Below, one piece after another: positions 23,944 through 33,028 of a stretch of DNA of 64,000 nucleotides; the first letter of the stretch is position 1, and every line of letters starts with the position of its first letter. The stretch spans positions 496,001 through 560,000 of the forward strand of contig JADJCM010000002.1 in the NCBI GenBank assembly GCA_016703225.1. The letters are read 5' to 3'. The notes under the pieces are model-generated. The model searched no databases and was not told the origin of the DNA. It saw only the letters and a list, made by a program, of their open reading frames with translations. A program made the position numbers and the translations under genes. This stretch comes from Lysobacterales bacterium. GTDB taxonomy: Bacteria; Pseudomonadota; Gammaproteobacteria; Xanthomonadales; Ahniellaceae.

Positions 23944-26900
23944 ATGAAACGGGGGCTTCCGGGGTGGTGCTTGGCGTTCGGCCTGATCGGGTCGATGACG
24001 TCGCTCGCGTCGGCAACGCATTGGTCGGACATGCCGCTCGACGAACCCGGTTTCGCCAGCATCGGCGACTCCGAGTCGATTCCGGATGGTGTGGTCTCGG
24101 CGTTGGTCGAAGACCACGCCGGCATGATCTGGATCGGCTCACCGGCCGGGCTGATCCGCTACGACGGCTACCGCTTCCGCTTCCACGTCCATGACGACGC
24201 CGACCCGCGCTCGATCAGCGGCAATTTCGTGCGCAGCCTGCTGGTCGCGCGCGATGCGCGCCTCTGGATCGGCACCGAGGCCGATGGTCTGTCGGTGTAT
24301 GACCCGGTGCAGGAGCGCTTCGAGAGTTTCTTACCTGATCCGGATCAGCCCGAGGGCATCGCTGCGGGAGCGGTGACCGCGCTCGCGGAAACGCCCGATG
24401 GTGCGGTCTGGATCGGGCAGCGCGGCGGCGGATTGAGTCGGCTCGATCCGCGCACGCGACAGTTCCGCCACTTCCATGCCGCTGCCGGTTCGGAGCAGGC
24501 GCCGAACGACGACCGCGTGCAGGCCTTGCTGGTCGATCGCAGCGGTAGTCTTTGGGTCGGAACCTGGGATGGCCTCGCCCGATTGCGTGCGGGCGGCGAT
24601 CGCTTCGAGCCGGTGCGTTTCGAAGCCGGTGTTGCCGATGTGCTCGCCGGCAAGACCGTGTGGTGTCTGTTCGAAGCGGGCGATGGCCGCATCTGGGTCG
24701 GTACGCAGCAGGGCGATCTGGCGCGCGTCGACCCGCGCGACGGCCGCGTGTTGGCGTTGGCCCAGTCCGATGCCGAGGGCGATCCTTCGGCTACGGTCTA
24801 CACCGCCGTCCAGCCGCTGGCACAGGAAGTGTGGCTGGGTCGCACCAGCGGCATCGAGGTGCGTGCTGCCGACGATGGGCGTTTGCTGCGGCACCTGCGC
24901 CACGATCCGGCGCGCAGCATGAGCCTGGCCAGCAACGAGGTGCGCGCGCTGCTGCTCGACCGCGCCCGCTTGGTCTGGGTCGGCGGCTACGGCGGCGGCG
25001 TGCAGCGCCATGACCCGAACCGGCGCAGCCTGCGCGTGCGGCGCAACGAGTCCGGACACGGCGGCGTGTTTGCCGACCCGAACGTGCGCAGCGTGCTGGA
25101 ACTGACCGATGGCCGCATTCTCGCCGGTACGCAGGAGAACGGCGTCGCCATTTTCGATGCCGGCTTGCGCCTGGTCGGCGCGTTCCGCGCAGCGCCCGGC
25201 CGGTCCGATGCCTTGCAGGGCGGGCGCGTTGGCGGCTTGGCGCAGACAGCGGACGGGGCGATCTGGATCGGCACCGATTCCGGTCTGTATCGCAGCGCGA
25301 CGCAGCAGGATCGCTTCGAGCGCTTTGCCACCGGCAAGGGCCGCACGCGTCGGCTGCTGGCCGGGCGCGACGGCGAGGTCTGGGTCGCGACCGAAGATGG
25401 CCTGTACCGGAAGTTTGCAGACGCATCCGATGCACAGCGGATCGCCGGTCCCGACGGTGAATTGGTTGGAGGCGACGTCAACGCGCTGGTGCAGGCCGCC
25501 GATGGCCACATCTGGGTGGGCACCGAGAAGGGCATCTACGTGACCACCGCGGCCCGCCCGGACATGCAACGGTTGGCAGTCGCCGCCGATGCCGGGCTGG
25601 CGCATCCGACCGTGCTTGGCATGATGTTCGACCGCAACGGCAGCCTGTGGGTCGATACGGCCATCGGCCTGCATCGGCTGCGCGATCCGGCCCAGGCTCC
25701 GGCGCGTTTCGAGCGCGTCAGCGAGCGCCTTGGCATTGGCGGCAGACCGTTTGGCGCGAACCTGCAGCAAGACGCGGCCGGGCGCATCTGGACGCACGAG
25801 TTCGTGCACGATCCGGCCAACGGCACCGTCCACGAACTGACCCGCGCCGATGGCGTCGACTTCGGCACCGGCTGGTTCCGCGCCGATGCCAAGACCCGTG
25901 ATGGGCGCCTGCTGTTCGGTGGCAGCAAGGGCCTGCTGGTGGTCGATCCGGCCGGCTTCCGTGCATGGGACTACGCGCCGCCAGTGGTCGCCACCGAGCT
26001 CAAGGTCGACGGCCGCGCGCAGCCGCTCGGTGCCTTGGATCAGGGCCTGAACCTGGCACCCGAGCAGCGCGGCTTCAGCGTCGAATTCGCGGCGCTGGAC
26101 TTGAGCGCGCCGGAGCGCAATCGCTACGCCTACCGGCTCGACGGTTTCGATTCCGGCTGGACCGATACCGACGCCAACTATCGCGTTGCCACCTACAGCA
26201 ACCTGTGGCCGGGCGAGTATCGGATGCGCATACGCGGCAGCAATCGCAGCGGCAGCTTCAGTCCGCAGGAGCTGGTATTTCCGGTGCGCGTGCTGCCGGC
26301 GTTCTGGCAGACCTGGTGGTTCGCGCTGCTGGTCGCGTTCGCGGCGATGGCGTTGGTCGTGTCCGGATTTCGCTCGCGCACCGCGCGCATCCGCCGCAAG
26401 GCCGAGCAGTTGCAGCAACTGGTCGACGGCCGCACTGCAGAACTTCGCGCCGCCAAGGAGCGCGCCGAGAGTGCGCTCGGCGAGCTGCGCGGTGCGCAGC
26501 GGCAGCTGGTCGAGGCCGAAAAGATGGCTTCGCTCGGCGGTCTGGTCGCCGGCATCGCGCACGAGATCAACACCCCGATCGGTATCGCCGTCACCGCCGC
26601 CACGCATCTGCAGGAATCGAGCCGCGTGCTGGTGGCACGCATCGACGCGCGCGAACTCAAGGCCAGCGAACTGCCGGCGTTCCGTGACAACGTCAACGAG
26701 TCGATGCGGCTGATCCTTGGCAGCCTGGACCGCGCGCTGCACCTGATCACCAGTTTCAAGAAAGTCGCGGTCGACCAGTCCAGCGAGCAGCGCCGGCGCT
26801 TCGAGCTGCGCGGCTTCCTCGACGACGTGCGCACCGCGCTGGCACCGACCTACAAGCACACCAGCCACCGGCTCGACATCGACTGCGCCGAGGGCATCGT

Positions 26901-27267
26901 CGCGGACACTTACCCGGGTGCGCTGTTCCAGGTGCTGACCAATCTGATCCACAACGCGCTGGTGCATGCCTTCACCGAGGGCAGCGCCGGGCACATGCAG
27001 GTCAGCGTGCAGGCCGACGGCGATGGCTTCTTGCTGCGCTTCCGCGACGACGGCGTCGGCATGCCCGAGGCGGTCGCGGCGCGCGCGTTCGAGCCGTTCT
27101 TCACCACCCGTCGCGGCAGCGGCGGCTCCGGCCTCGGGCTGCACGTGGTGTTCAACCTGGTCACGCAAATGCTTGGCGGCCGCATCGAACTGCACACCGC
27201 ACCCGGCGCCGGCTGCGAGTTCGTGTTGCATCTGCCGCTGCAAGCGCCGGCGCGGCCGCAGCGCTAG
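23944..27267 (+). CDS. ligand-binding beta-propeller sensor histidine kinase (reg_prop/Y_Y_Y type)
   Basis: 1107 residues: signal or anchor helix (about 5-25), about 620 residues of two-component regulator propeller repeats (WIG / WVGT.xGL motifs repeat about 14 times) forming periplasmic beta-propellers, a Y_Y_Y domain (about 680-775), one membrane helix (about 783-805), coiled coil, then HisKA (AGIAHEINTPIGIA) and HATPase_c (N-box LTNLIHNALVHAF, DDGVGMP, SGLGLHVV). No receiver domain or DNA-binding domain, so it needs a separate regulator, not found in the window. Senses an extracytoplasmic signal, possibly glycan-derived as in family relatives. Confidence 0.9.
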   Translation: MKRGLPGWCLAFGLIGSMTSLASATHWSDMPLDEPGFASIGDSESIPDGVVSALVEDHAGMIWIGSPAGLIRYDGYRFRFHVHDDADPRSISGNFVRSLLVARDARLWIGTEADGLSVYDPVQERFESFLPDPDQPEGIAAGAVTALAETPDGAVWIGQRGGGLSRLDPRTRQFRHFHAAAGSEQAPNDDRVQALLVDRSGSLWVGTWDGLARLRAGGDRFEPVRFEAGVADVLAGKTVWCLFEAGDGRIWVGTQQGDLARVDPRDGRVLALAQSDAEGDPSATVYTAVQPLAQEVWLGRTSGIEVRAADDGRLLRHLRHDPARSMSLASNEVRALLLDRARLVWVGGYGGGVQRHDPNRRSLRVRRNESGHGGVFADPNVRSVLELTDGRILAGTQENGVAIFDAGLRLVGAFRAAPGRSDALQGGRVGGLAQTADGAIWIGTDSGLYRSATQQDRFERFATGKGRTRRLLAGRDGEVWVATEDGLYRKFADASDAQRIAGPDGELVGGDVNALVQAADGHIWVGTEKGIYVTTAARPDMQRLAVAADAGLAHPTVLGMMFDRNGSLWVDTAIGLHRLRDPAQAPARFERVSERLGIGGRPFGANLQQDAAGRIWTHEFVHDPANGTVHELTRADGVDFGTGWFRADAKTRDGRLLFGGSKGLLVVDPAGFRAWDYAPPVVATELKVDGRAQPLGALDQGLNLAPEQRGFSVEFAALDLSAPERNRYAYRLDGFDSGWTDTDANYRVATYSNLWPGEYRMRIRGSNRSGSFSPQELVFPVRVLPAFWQTWWFALLVAFAAMALVVSGFRSRTARIRRKAEQLQQLVDGRTAELRAAKERAESALGELRGAQRQLVEAEKMASLGGLVAGIAHEINTPIGIAVTAATHLQESSRVLVARIDARELKASELPAFRDNVNESMRLILGSLDRALHLITSFKKVAVDQSSEQRRRFELRGFLDDVRTALAPTYKHTSHRLDIDCAEGIVADTYPGALFQVLTNLIHNALVHAFTEGSAGHMQVSVQADGDGFLLRFRDDGVGMPEAVAARAFEPFFTTRRGSGGSGLGLHVVFNLVTQMLGGRIELHTAPGAGCEFVLHLPLQAPARPQR

Positions 27268-28850
27268 CGACAGCTGCCGGGGCTGAAGCTCGCAGGATCC
27301 TGTTCCAGTCCGTCGGCAAACAGCGTCTCGCCGAACACCGGGCCGAATTCGCTGGTGTTGCCCTGCGCGTCGATCGCGAGCAGCGTCAACGGCAAGACAT
27401 TGGCGCCGATGTTCAGGGTGAACTGCAGCGGTTGTTGCGCGTTGATCTCGTCGATCTCCGCCTCGGCCAGCAATTCGGCGCTGCCGCCACCGCAGGCGGC
27501 GCGATGGAACTGCACGGTGATCGGGTAGCTGCTGTTGCCGGGCAGGCTGTCGAGCGTGTAGTCCACGGTTACGCTGTCGCCACCGCTGGGTAGAAAGCCC
27601 GCCGGCAGAGTGAGATTCGGGAAGTTCTGGAAGCGGTTGCCGCCCGCCGCGATGCTGGGGTCGTTGCCGGCGGCATCGGCGTCGTCCGTGTCGTTGGGTG
27701 TGGCGCCGTCGAAGGCATTGCTGCCGGCCAGGTCGATGGCCAGTCCGCCATTGCCATGGAAGGTGTTGCCGAGGATCGGCGCGTTCCAGCAACTGCCGAT
27801 GGCGATGCCGGCGTTGGCGTTGTGGACGATGGCATTGCCCTCGCCGGGTGCGCTGCCGCCGATCAATGTGCGGCAGTAGCCGCCGAGGCTGACCAGGATT
27901 GCGGGATAGCTCGAGGCTCGCCCATTGCCGAGCGCGCGGCCATCGATGCCGCTGCCGATGCGGTTGCCCTGGATGCGCACATGCGGCGCCAACCCCTGCG
28001 CCTGGGACGCGCCTGCAACAATTTCGACGGCCGCGAAGCCGTTGCCCGAAATCACATTGCCTTCGGCCGCCATGGCGCCGCCGATCAAGGTGTCTTGGGC
28101 AGAGAGCAGGTACGCGCCGAAATCCTGGCGGCCAGGGACCGAGGTCAGGTCGGCCGAGGCGCCGATGATGTTGCCCTGAATGCGCACCGAGGTCAGCCCG
28201 TATTGGTTTGCCAGGCCGTGATTGCGATTGGCGGAGATGACGTTGCCCTGCGCCGGGGTAGCGCCGCCGATGCGCACGTCGCCGCCGAGGGCAATGCCGT
28301 AGTCATTGGCTGCGGCGAGTTGGCCGCTGATGTCGGTGCCGATGTAGTTGCCCTCGACGATGTTCGGGCCCGGATTGAAATGGAAGATCGCAAAATGCCA
28401 ATGGTTGACGGCCAGCCCGCGCACACTCAACGGCGCATAAGCGATCAGGCCATCGGCTGCGTTTCCGGGGCCGCGCAGTTCGATCTTGAGCGTGTGCGCG
28501 ATGCCGGCGTAGGGTGGGTTGCCATTGGGTGTGGCACCCGCCTGGGTAAAGCCGTCGATGCTCAGACCTTCCATGATGTTGGGCAGACTGCTCGCTGCGT
28601 CGATGCGCCAGTGCTGCGTGCCGGCCTGGTAGCCGGGATCGGCGATGGGCAGGTCGAAGGCGATAGCGTCGGCACCGGGCAGGGCGTTGGCGGTGACGAT
28701 GGCGCCGCGCAGCGAGCAGTCGGCGGCGACGGCATCGTTGCAGTCGCCGAGCGCGGCGTCGCTGCTGGTGTCGACGATGAAGGTGGCGGCACCGGCGCAA
28801 TGGCTGCCGGCAATCACTGCGAGAACGGTCAGGGTACGCAGCAGGGTCAT
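27264..28850 (-). CDS. exported CSLREA-type beta-helix protein with DGLE motif
   Basis: 528 residues with signal peptide (1-21). An N-terminal CSLREA-like segment (VDTSSDAALGDCNDAVAADC, then SLRGAIVTANA) leads into a right-handed beta-helix of about 350 residues rich in GNVISxN and IQGNxIG turns. Near the C-terminus lies LFADGLEQD, a member of the terminal motif series, here about 20 residues before the end. Its stop codon shares a CTAG palindrome with the stop of the convergent kinase gene. Promoter at 28876-28905 has the shared ATGTCAG/CGTATG motif. Confidence 0.8.
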   Translation of the reverse strand: MTLLRTLTVLAVIAGSHCAGAATFIVDTSSDAALGDCNDAVAADCSLRGAIVTANALPGADAIAFDLPIADPGYQAGTQHWRIDAASSLPNIMEGLSIDGFTQAGATPNGNPPYAGIAHTLKIELRGPGNAADGLIAYAPLSVRGLAVNHWHFAIFHFNPGPNIVEGNYIGTDISGQLAAANDYGIALGGDVRIGGATPAQGNVISANRNHGLANQYGLTSVRIQGNIIGASADLTSVPGRQDFGAYLLSAQDTLIGGAMAAEGNVISGNGFAAVEIVAGASQAQGLAPHVRIQGNRIGSGIDGRALGNGRASSYPAILVSLGGYCRTLIGGSAPGEGNAIVHNANAGIAIGSCWNAPILGNTFHGNGGLAIDLAGSNAFDGATPNDTDDADAAGNDPSIAAGGNRFQNFPNLTLPAGFLPSGGDSVTVDYTLDSLPGNSSYPITVQFHRAACGGGSAELLAEAEIDEINAQQPLQFTLNIGANVLPLTLLAIDAQGNTSEFGPVFGETLFADGLEQDPASFSPGSCR

Positions 28851-28875
28851 GGGCAAGTCTCCGGGGTTTCCGGGG

Positions 28876-28905
28876 CATACGCTGCTTTGGTGGCGCAACT
28901 GACAT
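28876..28905 (-). promoter_or_regulatory. shared ECF-type promoter motif upstream of the CSLREA protein
   Basis: On the minus strand ATGTCAG (28905-28899), 17 bases, CGTATG (28881-28876). The start codon is at 28850, giving a short leader. The same two boxes occur before 30830-32821 and 41305-42741. Spacing and box type suit an ECF sigma factor. Confidence 0.6.
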
Positions 28906-28956
28906 CGGCTGCTACATTTCGCCCGAGCCGCTGACGCGTGAGGGGTCGCCGCTGCA

Positions 28957-30282
28957 ATGGATGCATTCGTCTGGGATGAGCGCTTCGCCATTGGCGAGGC
29001 GCAGGTGGACTTCGAACACCAGGGGCTGGTGCGCATCATCAACGCGGTGGTGGCGCTGCATCGGGCCGGGGGCGGCAGTGCCGCGGAGCTGGAGCCGCTG
29101 CTCGACGAACTGTTCGACTACGCCGCCACCCACTTCCGCCACGAGGAAGCGCTGATGCAGGGCAGCGGCATCGACGCCCGCCACTGCCGCCAACATGCGC
29201 TCGCGCACGGCGACTTCACCCGGCAGGTGCGGCGCCTGCGCGAGCTGCCGTTCCAGCCGACCAACACCTCGCATCTGGCGCGCTTCCTGACCGGATGGCT
29301 GGCGGCGCACATCCTGCGCGAGGACCGCTCGATGATGCGCCAGATCGAGCGCGTGCGTGCCGGCATCGATGCGGCCGACGCCTACGCGGCCGAGCTGGCG
29401 ATCCCGGTGGATGTGGCGGTCGACAATCTGCTGCAGGCGATGGACGCGCTGTATCGCCTCGCCGACGCGCGCAGCGAGCAGTTGCAGTTGATGAAGGACC
29501 GGCTCGAAGAACTGGTCGCCGAGCGCACGCAGCAGTTGCTGCAGTCCGAGAAGATGGCCGCGGTCGGCCAACTCGCCGCCGGCGTCGCGCACGAAATCAA
29601 CAATCCAATCGGCTTCGTGCGCTCGAACCTGTCCACGCTCAAGCGCTATCTGGACCAGTTCGGCGCGGCGCTCGATGCCGCTGCGGGTGGCACCACCGCG
29701 AGCGACGAACTGGCCTTCGTGCGCGCCGACGCGGCGGCGCTGGTCGAGGAGAGCGAAGAGGGCGTGGAGCGCGTGCGCCGCATCGTCGCGGACCTGCGTG
29801 AGTTCTCCCAGGTCGATGCAGTGGCGACGCCGCGTGCGGTCGATGTGCACGCCGGCATCGACTCGATGCTGAACATCCTGCGCGCCCGCTTCGGAAATCG
29901 TTGCGAGGTGGTGCGCGAGTACGGCCGCGTGCCGGAAGTCGTGTGCCAACCGGCGCTGCTCAACCAGGTGCTGCTGAACCTCTGCGTGAACGCGGTCGAG
30001 GCGATGGATGCGCGCGGCGGACAGCTGACGGTGCGCACCGGACCCTGCGGCGATGGTGTCTGCATCGAAGTCGCCCACGACGGGTGCGGTATCGCTCCCG
30101 AGCACCTGCCGCACATCTTCGAGCCGTTCTTCACCACCAAACCGGTCGGGTCCGGGACCGGGCTGGGTCTGGCCGTGGCTTACGGCATCGTGCAGCAGCA
30201 CCAGGGCACGCTGACCGCGACCAGCACACCGGGGGTCGGCAGCTGCTTCCACATCGAGCTGCCGGCGCGGCCGCCGCGCTGA
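28957..30282 (+). CDS. bacteriohemerythrin-histidine kinase fusion
   Basis: 441 residues. Residues 1-130 are a hemerythrin-like four-helix domain: W6, DFEH (18-21), HFRHEEALM and HCRQHALAHGDF supply the expected iron ligands. A helix linker leads to HisKA (AGVAHEINNPIGFV) and HATPase_c (LLNLCVNAVEAM, HDGCGI, GTGLGLAV). No membrane segment, so a cytoplasmic O2, NO or redox sensor is likely. It diverges from the CSLREA protein gene. No cognate regulator is adjacent. Confidence 0.88.
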   Translation: MDAFVWDERFAIGEAQVDFEHQGLVRIINAVVALHRAGGGSAAELEPLLDELFDYAATHFRHEEALMQGSGIDARHCRQHALAHGDFTRQVRRLRELPFQPTNTSHLARFLTGWLAAHILREDRSMMRQIERVRAGIDAADAYAAELAIPVDVAVDNLLQAMDALYRLADARSEQLQLMKDRLEELVAERTQQLLQSEKMAAVGQLAAGVAHEINNPIGFVRSNLSTLKRYLDQFGAALDAAAGGTTASDELAFVRADAAALVEESEEGVERVRRIVADLREFSQVDAVATPRAVDVHAGIDSMLNILRARFGNRCEVVREYGRVPEVVCQPALLNQVLLNLCVNAVEAMDARGGQLTVRTGPCGDGVCIEVAHDGCGIAPEHLPHIFEPFFTTKPVGSGTGLGLAVAYGIVQQHQGTLTATSTPGVGSCFHIELPARPPR

Positions 30283-30291
30283 GGCCAGGCG

Positions 30292-30810
30292 CTACTCGCG
30301 GTAGACGAAACGTCCGTCCTCGATCTTCATCACCACGTCGTCGTTGCCAGTGAGCGTGCCGTTGAACTCGACTTCGATGTGCGCGGGAGCGGCCTCGGCG
30401 ACGTGCACGTCGACGACCACGTCGTAGCCCATCATGCTGCCGGCGATGAAGCGCTCCGGTGTGTAGTTCGCGAGCTGGGCGACGCTGCCGGCGGCGTCGC
30501 CGTTGCGGATTTCGTAGTGTCCCGGTCCGTTGATGCCGAACAGGTTGAGGTTGAACAGCTGCTCGCCTGCGTCTTTCGGCCCGCGCGCGCCGGCGACGAT
30601 CAGCGCGCGTTCGTAGCCGGGCGGATGGAATGCGCCGAAGACATCGTGGTCGGCGCGCCATTCGATGCCATCGATGCGCATCTGCAGCGTGTTCTGGACG
30701 CTGGCGCCGGGCGCGATGCCGACTGCCGGTGCGATCGGCACGACGGACTCGCCGCAGCCGCAGGCGAGCAGGGCGAACAGCAAAATCGGGGCAGTGCGGG
30801 TGATGCGCAT
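30292..30810 (-). CDS. lipoprotein of unknown function
   Basis: 172 residues with a lipoprotein signal peptide: hydrophobic leader then LLACGC. The rest is a single beta-rich domain with no motif I recognise. It starts 19 nt after the stop of the beta-helix protein gene at 30830-32821 on the same strand and is probably in its operon. The CDS is convergent with the hemerythrin-kinase gene. Confidence 0.65.
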   Translation of the reverse strand: MRITRTAPILLFALLACGCGESVVPIAPAVGIAPGASVQNTLQMRIDGIEWRADHDVFGAFHPPGYERALIVAGARGPKDAGEQLFNLNLFGINGPGHYEIRNGDAAGSVAQLANYTPERFIAGSMMGYDVVVDVHVAEAAPAHIEVEFNGTLTGNDDVVMKIEDGRFVYRE

Positions 30811-30829
30811 CGGCGGGGTCCTCCGGGAT

Positions 30830-32821
30830 TCAGTCTTCGAAGCCGTCGGCGAGCAGCACGATGTCTGCCTGCGGTTCGGTGGGCTGGCGTTCGATGGCTC
30901 CGCTGTCGCAGCGTGCGAGGCCATTGCCGTCGCCATCGATCGGAGCCGTGCGACCGCGCTGGTCGATGGTCCGGCCGGCGCTGCAGTCGGTGCGATCGAT
31001 CAGCGCGCTGCCCGGTTGCGGCACGAAGCCGAAGGTGTCGCTGCCGAAGTTGCTGAGCGCGCCCAGGCCAAGATCGGCGGCGGTGGTGATGATCAGGTCG
31101 GTCGGATGGGTGGGGCTGCAGTCGGCGGGCATGGCGTTGCCGCCTTGCGAAACACCGTTGAAACCGAAACAGCTGCTGGCGCCGGCGGCGAGGATCGCGT
31201 TGTTCTCGAGGTCGGCGCGGCCGCCCAGGGACGACACGTACAGCGCGGCGCCATTCGCCGACTGGCCATTGCGCAGCGTGCAGTGGCGAAGGCTGATCGA
31301 AGTGTTGATCAGGTGGCCGCCCATGACCGCGATGTCGCCGCCATGGCCGAGCGGGTTCAGGGTGGCGTTGCCGCTGAAGCTGAGGTTGATCAGTTCCTGG
31401 CCGACGAGGCCGCGCAGGTGGATGGCGCCGCCGTCGTACTCGGCGTTGTTGTCGACGAAGCTGGCCTGGGCGATCGGTGCGGTGCGCGTGACCAGTGCGA
31501 TGGCGCCGCCATGGCGGCGCGCGTGGTTACGGTTGAATTGCACCTGGTCGAAGATCGGGATGCCGCCGCCGTGCAAGCCGCCGCCATCGAAAGTGGCTTC
31601 GTTGTCGGCGATCACCACGCGCGTGAGCGCCGTGTAGCCCCACAGCATGGGCGCCGATTGTGGCCAGCCGGGTATGAGGGACAACGCGCCGCCGTAGTCG
31701 GCGATGTTGGACTCGAATCGGCTGTCTTCGAAGGTGGCCTGGCCGCTCTGCAGGATGGCGCCGCCGAAGGGTGCGCGGTTGTTGCCAAACACGCCATGTT
31801 GCACCACGAGCATGCCGAAGCCGCCTGCGTTCAGCGGCGAGGGTCCGTCGACGAACACGGCGCCGCCCTCGGACATTGCGAGGTTGCCGAGAAATCTCGG
31901 GCGCTGCAGCAACGCGGCGGTGTCGGGCACGGCGGTGCCGGGAACGCCGTCGTCGTGCGCGGACAGGAACAGCGCGCCGCCGCTCTCGTCGGCCAGGTTG
32001 TCGTCGAAGGACACCTCGGTGCCCGACAGGCTCGCGCCCTCGCGCAGCAGCACCGCTCCGCCGCGCAGCGTGGCGTGGTTCTGGTCGAAGCGCACTCGCG
32101 TCAGCGTGGCACTGCCACCGCGCTGGTGCAGGGCGCCGCCGATGTAGCCGACGTTTTGGGTGAAACGGGTGTCGGTCGCGGTCAGCGTGCCGAACCAGAT
32201 CTGCACCGCGCCGCCTTCGCCGCTGGCGCCGGCGACGTTGGCGCTGAAGGTGCTGTCGATGAGCGCGACGTTGCCGTTTGCGGCAATCGCTCCGCCGTGC
32301 GCAGCCTGGGCGTTCTCGATGCGACTGCGCCGCAGCTCCAGCGTGCTGCCGCCGGCGGTGTGGATGGCGCCGCCCGAGTAGTCGGCGGAGCAGTCTCCGA
32401 TGGTGCTGTCGAGGACGCGCAGCGAAGTCCCGCTCGCGACCGCCGCGCATCCGCCGTAGCCGCCGGCCGCGTAGCCGCGGTGCAGGCGCAAGCCGCGCAA
32501 CTCGATCACGCTGCCGCTGCCGCTGGTGGCGAGCAACGGTGTTGCGTACTGGCCGTCCAGCACGATGCGCCCGCCGCCATCGACCACGACGTTGCCGCTC
32601 AGGCTCTTGACCGTGTTTAGTGCCAGCGCGTGGTCCGCAGCACCACAGTCGAACGACAACGTTCCCGCCGGCGCCAGCAGCGCGATCGCGGCATCGAGCG
32701 CAGCCTCGTCGCACGACGCCGGCGTGCCGCTGCCGACGGTGGCGTCGGCGGCGTGGGCCGCGGGCGACGCGCAGGCGCACAGCAAGGCTATGGTTCGGGC
32801 GACGCTTGGCAGGCGGATCAT
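30830..32821 (-). CDS. exported Pmp-like beta-helix protein with C-terminal DGFED
   Basis: 663 residues, signal peptide 1-24. The body has about 18 beta-helix turns with [S/G]GGA[I/V/L] motifs (YSGGAI, HGGAI, GEGGAV, RGGAV, ESGGAL, DYGGAL), as in polymorphic membrane protein and choice-of-anchor Q families. The end is a Pmp-like IDGDGNGLARCDSGAIE region followed by LLADGFED at the very C-terminus. No autotransporter barrel. Promoter motif at 32869-32897; divergent from the DUF11 protein. Confidence 0.82.
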   Translation of the reverse strand: MIRLPSVARTIALLCACASPAAHAADATVGSGTPASCDEAALDAAIALLAPAGTLSFDCGAADHALALNTVKSLSGNVVVDGGGRIVLDGQYATPLLATSGSGSVIELRGLRLHRGYAAGGYGGCAAVASGTSLRVLDSTIGDCSADYSGGAIHTAGGSTLELRRSRIENAQAAHGGAIAANGNVALIDSTFSANVAGASGEGGAVQIWFGTLTATDTRFTQNVGYIGGALHQRGGSATLTRVRFDQNHATLRGGAVLLREGASLSGTEVSFDDNLADESGGALFLSAHDDGVPGTAVPDTAALLQRPRFLGNLAMSEGGAVFVDGPSPLNAGGFGMLVVQHGVFGNNRAPFGGAILQSGQATFEDSRFESNIADYGGALSLIPGWPQSAPMLWGYTALTRVVIADNEATFDGGGLHGGGIPIFDQVQFNRNHARRHGGAIALVTRTAPIAQASFVDNNAEYDGGAIHLRGLVGQELINLSFSGNATLNPLGHGGDIAVMGGHLINTSISLRHCTLRNGQSANGAALYVSSLGGRADLENNAILAAGASSCFGFNGVSQGGNAMPADCSPTHPTDLIITTAADLGLGALSNFGSDTFGFVPQPGSALIDRTDCSAGRTIDQRGRTAPIDGDGNGLARCDSGAIERQPTEPQADIVLLADGFED

Positions 32822-32868
32822 CGGGCAGTTCCGGGGCGGTGCGCGCGGGGTGCGGCGGTCACTGTCGA

Positions 32869-32897
32869 CATACGCGCTTGCGGCGCAGACCTGACAC
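32869..32897 (-). promoter_or_regulatory. shared ECF-type promoter motif upstream of the Pmp-like protein
   Basis: Minus strand GTGTCAG (32897-32891), 16 bases, CGTATG (32874-32869), with the start codon at 32821. Box sequence and the 16-base spacing are the same as upstream of the gene at 41305-42741. Confidence 0.6.
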
Positions 32898-33028
32898 GCG
32901 CCTGCGCGAACGCCTGCCGAGTGGGCACGACGGGTTGTGGCCACGCGTGCGCTGTGTCGCAAACTGGCCGGGCGGCGCAGGTTTATGGTTGCCGCCGGGC
33001 GTAGGCTTGCGGGGTCGCGGAGGACACC

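Noticed and set aside
24331..27792. 1153-residue open frame on the minus strand opposite the propeller sensor kinase
   Set aside because: It is the antisense shadow of a GC-rich gene: composition is dominated by Ala/Arg/Gln/His with no domain, while the plus strand has clear propeller, HisKA and HATPase motifs.
30665..32620. 651-residue plus-strand frame opposite the Pmp-like gene
   Set aside because: No signal, motif or ribosome-binding site; the minus strand has a signal peptide and regular GGA[I/V/L] helix turns, so this is a shadow.
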